A DNA stretch of 64,000 bases from contig USDN01000001.1 of the NCBI GenBank assembly GCA_900553515.1, forward strand, positions 1 to 64,000, written 5' to 3'. The translations under genes were made by a program, and so were the position numbers. The notes under the pieces are model-generated. The model did no database searches. It was not told the DNA's origin and saw only the letters and a program-made list of their open reading frames with translations. This document shows positions 57,666-64,000 of the stretch, in pieces. Position 1 is the first letter of the stretch, and the number at the start of each line of letters is the position of its first letter. The DNA is from an uncultured Blautia sp. Its GTDB lineage: Bacteria > Bacillota > Clostridia > Lachnospirales > Lachnospiraceae.

Positions 57666-59249
57666 ATGAGAGAAAAATACGAATCATTGTCACTTGCAAC
57701 ATTGAAAGAGTTGGCAAAGGCAAGAGGACTCAAGGGAATCTCTGCCATGCGAAAACCAGAATTGATAGAGCGCATGCTTCAGGAAGACGAGAAAGAATCT
57801 GCCAGTGAAGACACGGAGATCAATAAAAAAGAGACAGAAGCTGAACAAAAACCTGATAATGGCGGAGAGAAACCAGCAGAGCGTCGTGAGGAGATCCCGT
57901 CCAGACATCAGAACCGGACATACAGACAGAATGGTTATGTTCAGGAAAATCGTGGCAGTTACGATAACCGCAGACGGAATAACTGGCAGGAAGACAATCG
58001 CCGGAGCTATGGCAATGGTCAGGAAGACAACCGCCGAAGTTATGGCAACGGTCAGGAGGACAATCGCCGAAGCGGCAGTCAGGAGGATGAGAATGTGATG
58101 TCTGCGGATACTGCGCAGCTTGACAGCGGTGAGAAAGCGAATGGCATCCTGGAAGTACTTCCGGATGGGTATGGATTTATCCGTTGTGAAAATTATCTTC
58201 CCGGTGAAAATGATATCTATGTTTCTCCTGCACAGATCCGTCGATTTAATTTGAAAACTGGAGATATCCTGCAGGGAAATATCCGCATCAAAACACAGGG
58301 AGAAAAGTTCAGCGCCCTTCTTTATGTGACATCTATCAATGGTTTTCATCCCAGTGAGGGACAGAAACGTTATAATTTTGAGGATATGACACCGATTTTC
58401 CCAAATGACCGTCTTAAGATGGAGCGTCCGGGCGGAAGTGTTGCCATGCGTATTGTGGATCTGATCAGCCCTATCGGCAAGGGACAGAGAGGCATGATCG
58501 TATCTCCGCCGAAAGCAGGAAAAACAACACTTTTGAAGGATGTTGCAAAATCCATCCTCAGAAATAACGGAGACATGCACCTGATCATCCTTTTAATCGA
58601 TGAACGTCCTGAGGAGGTAACTGATATTAAAGAGGCTATCCAGGGACCAAATGTAGAAGTGATCTATTCTACCTTTGATGAACTTCCGGATCATCATAAA
58701 AGGGTGTCTGAGATGGTCATTGAACGCGCGCGGCGTCTGGTTGAACATAAAAAAGACGTTACCATCCTTCTGGATTCTATTACCAGACTGGCAAGGGCCT
58801 ATAACCTCTGTGTTCCTCCAAGCGGAAGAACACTTTCCGGAGGACTGGATCCGGCGGCTCTGCATATGCCAAAGAGATTTTTTGGTGCAGCCCGGAACAT
58901 GCGGGAAGGAGGCAGCCTGACCATTCTTGCAACAGCTCTTGTAGATACAGGAAGCAAAATGGATGATGTGATCTATGAAGAGTTTAAAGGGACTGGAAAC
59001 ATGGAGCTGGTTCTTGACCGTAAGCTTCAGGAAAAAAGAGTATTTCCGGCCATCGATATCCAGAAATCCGGTACACGGCGTGAGGATCTTCTTCTTACCC
59101 AGGAGGAGCAGGAGACGGTATTCAGTATGCGTAAAGCTCTGAACAGCCTGAAAGCAGATGAGGCAGTGGAACAGATCCTGAATATGTTTTCCCGTACCCG
59201 TACTAATGAAGAATTTGTTCAGACAGCAAAAAAACAGAAATTTTTATAA
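57666..59249 (+). CDS. rho: Transcription termination factor Rho with disordered insert
   Basis: Hexameric RNA helicase that ends transcription. 527 residues, about 100 more than E. coli Rho. N-terminal SAP-like helix region (LATLKELAKARGLKGISAMR near 8-27), then an insert of about 120 residues (40-160) rich in Arg, Asn, Gln, Glu and Ser with an 11-residue repeat GQEDNRRSYGN, then the RNA-binding cold-shock domain (GILEVLPDGYGFIRCENYLP near 160), P-loop SPPKAGKTTLLK near 280, LIDERPEEVTD near 310 and RTLSGGLDPAALHMPKRFFG near 388. The insert follows the frame and is intact. A good promoter for rpmE follows rather than a terminator. Confidence 0.95.
   Translation: MREKYESLSLATLKELAKARGLKGISAMRKPELIERMLQEDEKESASEDTEINKKETEAEQKPDNGGEKPAERREEIPSRHQNRTYRQNGYVQENRGSYDNRRRNNWQEDNRRSYGNGQEDNRRSYGNGQEDNRRSGSQEDENVMSADTAQLDSGEKANGILEVLPDGYGFIRCENYLPGENDIYVSPAQIRRFNLKTGDILQGNIRIKTQGEKFSALLYVTSINGFHPSEGQKRYNFEDMTPIFPNDRLKMERPGGSVAMRIVDLISPIGKGQRGMIVSPPKAGKTTLLKDVAKSILRNNGDMHLIILLIDERPEEVTDIKEAIQGPNVEVIYSTFDELPDHHKRVSEMVIERARRLVEHKKDVTILLDSITRLARAYNLCVPPSGRTLSGGLDPAALHMPKRFFGAARNMREGGSLTILATALVDTGSKMDDVIYEEFKGTGNMELVLDRKLQEKRVFPAIDIQKSGTRREDLLLTQEEQETVFSMRKALNSLKADEAVEQILNMFSRTRTNEEFVQTAKKQKFL
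57987..58079 (+). repeat. 33-bp in-frame repeat inside rho
   Basis: Two full copies (57987-58019, 58020-58052) and a partial third (58053-58079) of a 33-bp unit coding for QEDNRRSYGNG. Copy number could vary without loss of frame. Confidence 0.8.
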
Positions 59250-59254
59250 ACGAC

Positions 59255-59283
59255 TTGCATTTATTCCAGGGGTATGTTATAAT
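59255..59283 (+). promoter_or_regulatory. Promoter of rpmE
   Basis: TTGCAT (59255-59260), 17 bases, TATAAT (59278-59283), beginning six bases after the rho stop. Confidence 0.75.
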
Positions 59284-59363
59284 CAGAAAGCTGTAAAATA
59301 ATAAATTCGTCTAATCAAATACGAATAGAAAATAATAGAAAGAAATACAGAGAGGTGAAAATC

Positions 59364-59567
59364 ATGCGCGAAGGAATCCATCCGAACTATCATCAGGCAA
59401 CTGTAACCTGCAACTGTGGAAACACATTTGTAACAGGTTCTACAAAAGAAGATATCCATGTGGAGATCTGCTCCAAATGCCATCCGTTCTACACTGGTCA
59501 GCAGAAGGCTGCTCAGGCTCGCGGACGTATCGACAAGTTCAACAGAAAATACGGCTTAAACAAATAA
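59364..59567 (+). CDS. rpmE: Ribosomal protein L31, zinc-binding form
   Basis: 67 residues: MREGIHPNYHQATVTCNCGN start, Cys at about 16, 18, 36 and 39 (CNC and CSKC) forming the zinc ribbon, then HPFYTGQQK and a basic tail. The four Cys mark the zinc-containing (C+) form, not the zinc-free YtiA type. ATG at 59364 follows GAGAGGTG; a GTG nine bases earlier is unlikely. Confidence 0.95.
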   Translation: MREGIHPNYHQATVTCNCGNTFVTGSTKEDIHVEICSKCHPFYTGQQKAAQARGRIDKFNRKYGLNK

Positions 59568-59591
59568 TTGAACATTAAGAGAAATGTGAGT

Positions 59592-59630
59592 ACAGGTTGA
59601 GGTTGGGAAATCTCAACCTGTCTTTGCTTT
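59592..59630 (+). terminator. Terminator after rpmE
   Basis: ACAGGTTGAG (59592-59601) pairs with CTCAACCTGT (59612-59621), followed by CTTTGCTTT. Confidence 0.65.
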
Positions 59631-59646
59631 ACAACGGAGATTTTAT

Positions 59647-60639
59647 ATGCAGAACAGATCATCAAATATCGGCGGTCAGGCAGTCATGGAAGGAATCATG
59701 ATGCGGCACAAAGACAAATATTCTATCGGTGTCCGCCGTCCTGACGGAGGAATAGAACTTAAGGTAGAAGATTATAAATGCACCTTCGGGAAAGCTGCTT
59801 TTCTTCGTAAACCTGTCATCAGAGGCGTGGTAAGCTTTGTGGACGGTCTTGTGATCGGAACAAAATGTCTGATGTATTCTGCAGAAATAGCAGGAGACGA
59901 AGAGGATGAGAAGGAAGCGGCTAAGAACGCTCATCTTACAGAGGAGCAGCGTCAGGCAAAGAAAGAAAAAGAAGATAAACAGTTTAAATGGCTTCTTTAT
60001 GGAACAGTAGCACTTTCTATTGTATTGTCCGTGGCAGCTTTTATGCTGCTTCCCTACGCTATCGCCAGTCTTCTGAATAAAGTAGGGGCATCAGAAGTGA
60101 TCGTTACCATTGCAGAGGCTTTTGTAAAGCTTGCTTTGTTTATGGGATACATGCTTCTTGTTTCACGGATGAAAGATATCCAGAGAACTTTTATGTATCA
60201 CGGGGCGGAGCATAAATGTATCAACTGTGTGGAAAACGGAATGCCGCTTACCGTAGAGAACGTAATGAAAAGTTCCAGACAGCATAAACGATGCGGAACC
60301 AGCTTTTTATTTCTGGTAATGCTGGTGAGTATTTTCCTTCATTTTATCTTTGTACTGGTACCGTTTTACTGGGTGAGACTGCTGGGGCGTCTTCTTATGG
60401 TACCGATTGTTGCCGGCATTTCTTTTGAAATGATCCAGTGGGCAGGAAGAAGCGATAACAAAATCGCTGCGTTTCTGAGCAAACCGGGACTTGCCATGCA
60501 GAAGCTGACGACCATAGAACCTACGGAAGATATGGTGGAGGTTGCGATTGCTGCAGTAGAGGCAGTATTTGACTGGAAAAAGTATTTAAAAGAAGAATTC
60601 GGCTGGGAGCCGGGAGAAGAGGCAGATGAAAACGTTTGA
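59647..60639 (+). CDS. DUF1385 membrane protein
   Basis: 330 residues of the DUF1385 family, common between rpmE and prmC/prfA in clostridia. Start NIGGQAVMEGIMMRHKDKYS near 8-27 is the family hallmark; YHGAEHKCINCVENG near 190-204 and SRQHKRCGTSFLFLVMLVS near 215 are conserved Cys/His stretches that may bind metal. Three or four TM segments near 115-140, 160-180, 225-245 and 250-270. Biochemical function is unknown; it probably sits in the cytoplasmic membrane. The 3' end overlaps prmC by 14 bases. Confidence 0.88.
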   Translation: MQNRSSNIGGQAVMEGIMMRHKDKYSIGVRRPDGGIELKVEDYKCTFGKAAFLRKPVIRGVVSFVDGLVIGTKCLMYSAEIAGDEEDEKEAAKNAHLTEEQRQAKKEKEDKQFKWLLYGTVALSIVLSVAAFMLLPYAIASLLNKVGASEVIVTIAEAFVKLALFMGYMLLVSRMKDIQRTFMYHGAEHKCINCVENGMPLTVENVMKSSRQHKRCGTSFLFLVMLVSIFLHFIFVLVPFYWVRLLGRLLMVPIVAGISFEMIQWAGRSDNKIAAFLSKPGLAMQKLTTIEPTEDMVEVAIAAVEAVFDWKKYLKEEFGWEPGEEADENV

Positions 60640-61519
60640 GAAACTTTTCAGAGACGGGTGTCTGATCCTGGAAAAGGCAGGGATAGAAGAAGCCAGGCTG
60701 GATGCCTGGCTCCTTCTGGAATATGTGACGGGAAAAAACAGAGCCTGGTATTTTGCACATGGCGATGAAAAGGTGCAGGAGGAAGAAGCCAGGCAGTATG
60801 AGGAATTGTGCAGAAAGCGCTCCTGTCATATTCCACTTCAGCATCTGACCCAAAATGCCTGTTTTATGGGATACGATTTTTATGTAGATGAAAATGTTCT
60901 TGTTCCAAGACAGGATACAGAGACACTTGTAGAGGAGGCGCTGAAGCTTCTTAAAAATCAGCAGGCACCTTCTGTTCTTGACATGTGTACAGGTTCCGGA
61001 TGTATTTTACTGAGTATTCTGAAAGAGATTCCGGAAGCCAGCGGAGTGGGGGCAGATCTTTCTGAGGCTGCTCTTAAGGTGGCAAAAAAGAACGCAGAGA
61101 GGCTTCAGGTGCAGGATCGGGCGTTTTTTACACACAGCGACCTGTTTTCCGGAGAATATTTTACACAAAACGGTAGCAGGAAACAGACAGAATATGATAT
61201 GCTTATCTCGAATCCGCCTTATATAGCTACGGAAGAGATACAGAAGCTTATGGAAGAGGTACGTCTTCATGATCCTTATATGGCTTTGGACGGAAAAGAG
61301 GATGGACTGTATTTTTACCGCAGTATCACTGCCCGGTGCAGCAGATACCTGAAACCAGGCGGCTGGCTTCTCTATGAAATCGGTTACGATCAGGGCAGTT
61401 CTGTATCTGATATCATGGAAGAGGCAGGATTTGATCATGTTAAAGTAAAGAAAGACCTGGCAGGTCTTGATCGTGTGGTATTGGGACAGAAAAATAAACG
61501 GGAGGAACAGAATGTTTGA
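60626..61519 (+). CDS. prmC: Release factor glutamine N5-methyltransferase
   Basis: Methylates the Gln of the GGQ motif in release factors, raising termination efficiency; the target RF1 is encoded by the next gene. 297 residues: helical N-terminal domain (ARLDAWLLLEYVTGKNRAWY near 23-42), LVPRQDTETLVEEAL near 91, SAM motif LDMCTGSGCILLSIL near 117 and the catalytic SNPPYIATEEI near 191. It overlaps the DUF1385 gene by 14 bases and prfA by eight bases. Confidence 0.92.
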   Translation: MKTFEKLFRDGCLILEKAGIEEARLDAWLLLEYVTGKNRAWYFAHGDEKVQEEEARQYEELCRKRSCHIPLQHLTQNACFMGYDFYVDENVLVPRQDTETLVEEALKLLKNQQAPSVLDMCTGSGCILLSILKEIPEASGVGADLSEAALKVAKKNAERLQVQDRAFFTHSDLFSGEYFTQNGSRKQTEYDMLISNPPYIATEEIQKLMEEVRLHDPYMALDGKEDGLYFYRSITARCSRYLKPGGWLLYEIGYDQGSSVSDIMEEAGFDHVKVKKDLAGLDRVVLGQKNKREEQNV

Positions 61520-62588
61520 TAAATTAGAGGATCTTCTGATCCGTTTTGACGAGGTTCTCAATGAGCTGGGAGAGCCGGGGGTTACAGATAACCAGGAACG
61601 TTTCCAGAAGCTTATGAAAGAACAAAGTGATCTGCAGCCTATTGTGGATGCTTATAAAGAATATAAAGAAAATAAAGAAACAATCCAGGACAGCCTTTCC
61701 ATGCTGGAAGAGGAAAAGGATGAGGAAATGCGGGAAATGCTCAAAGAGGAGCTTTCTGATGCAAAGAAGAGAGTAGAAGAACTGGAGCATGAGATCAAGA
61801 TTCTGCTTCTTCCAAAAGACCCGAATGACAGCAAAAACGTTATTGTGGAGATCCGTGCAGGTGCAGGCGGAGATGAGGCAGCGCTTTTTGCGGCTGAGAT
61901 CTACCGTATGTATGTGAAATATGCAGAAAGTCTCCGTTGGAAAACAGAGATGATGAGCCTGAATGAAAACGGTATCGGCGGCTTTAAAGAGGTTACATTT
62001 ATGATCCAGGGACAGGGGGCATATTCCCGTCTGAAGTACGAAAGCGGTGTTCATCGTGTACAGCGTGTGCCTGAAACTGAGTCAGGCGGAAGAATCCATA
62101 CCTCTACCTGTACAGTTGCCATCATGCCGGAGGCGGAAGAGATCGACTTCCATCTGGATATGAACGATTGTAAATTTGATGTGTTCCGTGCATCCGGAAA
62201 TGGAGGACAGTGTGTCAATACCACAGACTCAGCAGTCCGTCTGACACATATCCCAACAGGAATCGTAATTTCCTGTCAGGATGAGAAATCACAGCTTAAA
62301 AATAAGGACAAAGCTTTGAAGGTACTTCGTTCACGGCTTTATGAGATGGAGATTGCCAGGCAGCATGATGCGGAGGCAGAGGCAAGGAGAAGCCAGATCG
62401 GAACAGGAGACCGTTCCGAAAAGATCCGTACCTATAATTTCCCTCAGGGACGTGTGACAGATCACAGGATCAAGCTTACCCTGCACCGTCTGGACAGTAT
62501 CCTGGGCGGTGATCTCAGCGAGATTATTGACAGCCTGATCGCGGCAGACCAGGCGGCTAAACTTGCAAACTTAAATGATGAACAGTAA
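61512..62588 (+). CDS. prfA: Peptide chain release factor 1
   Basis: Recognises UAA and UAG and releases the finished protein. 358 residues: helical domain 1 (MFDKLEDLLIRFDEVLNELG), VEIRAGAGGDEAALFAAEIY near 113, RVPETESGGRIHTSTCTVAI near 195 (with the PxT-type region of RF1), the catalytic GGQ in ASGNGGQCVNTTDSAVRLTH near 227, and QIGTGDRSEKIRTYNFPQGR near 296. No programmed frameshift (that is an RF2 feature). ATG at 61512 follows GGAGG. Confidence 0.95.
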   Translation: MFDKLEDLLIRFDEVLNELGEPGVTDNQERFQKLMKEQSDLQPIVDAYKEYKENKETIQDSLSMLEEEKDEEMREMLKEELSDAKKRVEELEHEIKILLLPKDPNDSKNVIVEIRAGAGGDEAALFAAEIYRMYVKYAESLRWKTEMMSLNENGIGGFKEVTFMIQGQGAYSRLKYESGVHRVQRVPETESGGRIHTSTCTVAIMPEAEEIDFHLDMNDCKFDVFRASGNGGQCVNTTDSAVRLTHIPTGIVISCQDEKSQLKNKDKALKVLRSRLYEMEIARQHDAEAEARRSQIGTGDRSEKIRTYNFPQGRVTDHRIKLTLHRLDSILGGDLSEIIDSLIAADQAAKLANLNDEQ

Positions 62589-62650
62589 CTGGTCATCAGT
62601 TGAGAAATATAAGCGTCAGAAATACTGACAATGATATATGGAGGAGAAAA

Positions 62651-63568
62651 ATGAAAAAAACAGCACTTGTAATTATGGCAGCAGGAATCGGAAGCCGTTT
62701 TGGCAAAGGTATCAAACAGCTTGCACCGGTAGGACCAAACGGTGAGATCATTATGGATTATTCTATCCATGATGCATTGGAGGCGGGATTTAACAAAGTT
62801 GTATTCATTATCAGAAAGGATCTTGAAGAAGAGTTCCGTACCGTAATCGGCAACAGAATCGAGAAGATCACAGAAGTAGAATATGCGTTCCAGGCGCTGG
62901 AGGATCTTCCGGAGGGATTTGAGAAGCCGGCAGACAGAACAAAGCCCTGGGGAACAGGCCAGGCTGTCCTTGCAGCTAAAAAAGTCCTTTCTGAGCCGTT
63001 TATGGTCATCAACGCAGATGATTACTATGGAAAAGAAGCATATGTAAAAGTCCATGATTATCTGGTACAGGAGCAGGAAGCGGATGGTGTTATGCATATC
63101 TGCATGGCAGGTTTCCGTCTTGGAAATACATTAAGTGACAACGGAAGTGTTACCAGAGGCATCTGCCATATTGAAGACGGAGCGCTTACCGGAGTTACAG
63201 AAACTCATGATATTTATAAAACAGAAAACGGAGCAGAAACAAGAAGTGAGGACGGTCAGGCAGCAGAGCTTGATGTAAACAGTCTTGTATCCATGAATAT
63301 GTGGGGACTGACTCCGGAATTTATGGATGTTCTGGAAAAAGGCTTTGTGGAGTTTTTAAGTGAGATCAAGCCGGGAGATATTAAGAAAGAATATCTTCTT
63401 CCGGAAATGATCGACCGCCTGATCAAGGCTGGACAGGCAAAAGTAGACGTTCTTGAAACAAAGGATACCTGGTTTGGCGTTACTTATCAGGAAGATAAGG
63501 CTTCCGTGACAGCAGCCTTTGAAAAGCTTGTAAAGGACGGAGTGTATCCAGAAAACCTTTATAAATAA
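62651..63568 (+). CDS. Sugar-phosphate nucleotidyltransferase family protein
   Basis: 305 residues, NTP-transferase fold: LVIMAAGIGSRFGKGIKQLA near 6-25 is the nucleotide-binding loop, EPFMVINADDYYGKEAYVKV near 117-136 carries the metal-binding Asp, and VSMNMWGLTPEFMDVLEKGF near 215. It could make an NDP-sugar; a close match to GalU/GlmU or to a specific class was not evident. ATG at 62651 follows GGAGG. It is followed by glmM, so a cell-wall amino-sugar role is possible. Confidence 0.85.
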   Translation: MKKTALVIMAAGIGSRFGKGIKQLAPVGPNGEIIMDYSIHDALEAGFNKVVFIIRKDLEEEFRTVIGNRIEKITEVEYAFQALEDLPEGFEKPADRTKPWGTGQAVLAAKKVLSEPFMVINADDYYGKEAYVKVHDYLVQEQEADGVMHICMAGFRLGNTLSDNGSVTRGICHIEDGALTGVTETHDIYKTENGAETRSEDGQAAELDVNSLVSMNMWGLTPEFMDVLEKGFVEFLSEIKPGDIKKEYLLPEMIDRLIKAGQAKVDVLETKDTWFGVTYQEDKASVTAAFEKLVKDGVYPENLYK

Positions 63569-63619
63569 AGAAGCAGCAGTCTGTATCGGCCTGCAGGAGC
63601 AGGCAAAGGAGGAATTATT

Positions 63620-64000
63620 ATGGGAAAATATTTTGGAACTGATGGATTTCGCGGTGAAGCAAATGTGCAGCTGACAGTAGATCATGCCTTTAAGGTAGGA
63701 CGTTATGTAGGATGGTACTATGGACGTGACCATAAGGCAAAGATCGTAATCGGTAAGGATACCAGACGCAGCAGTTATATGTTTGAGTATGCACTGGTAG
63801 CAGGACTGACTGCTTCCGGAGCAGATGCATATCTTCTTCATGTAACAACTACTCCAAGTGTTTCTTATGTAGTGCGTACAGAAGATTTTGACTGTGGCAT
63901 CATGATTTCTGCAAGCCATAATCCCTTTACAGATAACGGTATCAAGCTTCTGAATGGTAACGGACAGAAGATTGAGGCAGAGGTTGAAGCAAGGATCGAG
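63620..64000 (+). CDS. glmM: Phosphoglucosamine mutase, 5' part only
   Basis: Interconverts glucosamine-6-phosphate and glucosamine-1-phosphate for cell-wall synthesis. 127 residues are in the window: GKYFGTDGFRGEANVQLTVD at the start, VIGKDTRRSSYMFEYAL near 43-59, and the phospho-serine loop MISASHNPFTDNGIKLL near 95-111. The FGTDGxRG start and ISASHNP distinguish GlmM from PGM-type mutases of the same superfamily. ATG at 63620 follows AAGGAGG. The gene runs past the right edge. Confidence 0.9.
   Translation, partial: MGKYFGTDGFRGEANVQLTVDHAFKVGRYVGWYYGRDHKAKIVIGKDTRRSSYMFEYALVAGLTASGADAYLLHVTTTPSVSYVVRTEDFDCGIMISASHNPFTDNGIKLLNGNGQKIEAEVEARIE

Noticed and set aside
57690..58580. 296-codon antisense frame within rho
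   Set aside because: Rho domains on the plus strand are unambiguous; the antisense frame is low-complexity and has no start signals.
1..64000. rRNA or tRNA genes, classical insertion sequences, prophage
   Set aside because: No tRNA-like cloverleaf, rRNA motif, DDE transposase with terminal repeats or phage structural gene was recognised on reading both strands; a covariance-model scan would be needed to exclude small RNAs.

Overview
The window reads as chromosome of a Gram-positive gut anaerobe of the Lachnospiraceae (Clostridia), most like Blautia and its acetogenic relatives. This rests on the families present, the strong AGGAGG-type ribosome sites, the SipW/sortase surface proteins, the absence of outer-membrane genes and a corrinoid methyl-transfer cluster that feeds tetrahydrofolate. 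The genus is inference; no rRNA or tRNA gene was seen.

Layout. (1) 1-1840: debris, with the tail of an unknown protein, a 5'-truncated subtilase and other broken reading frames. (2) 1909-11024: a membrane diguanylate cyclase (+); a minus-strand type IV filament-like operon (transglutaminase-like protein, PilC/GspF platform, four small membrane or pseudopilin-like proteins, PilT ATPase); then two small related proteins and a BTAD-type regulator whose C-terminus looks like a degenerate GGDEF domain that kept its c-di-GMP I-site. (3) 11203-21903: nucleoside uptake and salvage (adenosine deaminase, BMP-type ABC importer, Crp-like regulator, purine nucleoside phosphorylase, cytidine deaminase, uridine phosphorylase, phosphopentomutase, deoxyribose-phosphate aldolase). 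Imported nucleosides would be stripped to bases and pentose phosphates, ending as glyceraldehyde-3-phosphate and acetaldehyde. (4) 22188-36439: a 14-kb surface-fibre locus with a 1960-residue VWA adhesin, a backbone pilin, two class C sortases, secreted accessory proteins, two TasA/camelysin-like proteins and a dedicated SipW signal peptidase.

(5) 36545-48621: after a decayed Rpn-type element comes a corrinoid methyltransferase locus: three UroD/MtaA-family proteins, a GPH/MFS transporter, two PucR-type regulators, a reductive activator of corrinoid proteins, a DUF2284 protein, a methyl-tetrahydrofolate-type methyltransferase and a corrinoid protein. There is no MttB/MtgB or MtaB-type enzyme, so the set most resembles O-demethylase systems for methoxylated compounds. 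An arylamine N-acetyltransferase follows. (6) 49590-53717: TPP riboswitch and ThiT thiamine transporter, then a FadR-like regulator with an Ldh2-family dehydrogenase and malic enzyme; the dehydrogenase promoter carries two FadR-type operator sites. (7) 54125-64000: an Rpn-family nuclease/transposase, decayed small frames, then housekeeping genes: hisC, a small membrane exporter, rho (with a repeat-rich disordered insert), rpmE, a DUF1385 protein, prmC, prfA, a sugar nucleotidyltransferase and the start of glmM, which runs off the right edge.

The most original signals are the BTAD/degenerate-GGDEF regulator near a diguanylate cyclase and a type IV filament operon, the combined sortase-pilus and TasA/SipW fibre locus with hairpins on both sides of the backbone pilin gene, and the corrinoid locus with divergent UroD-family paralogues.
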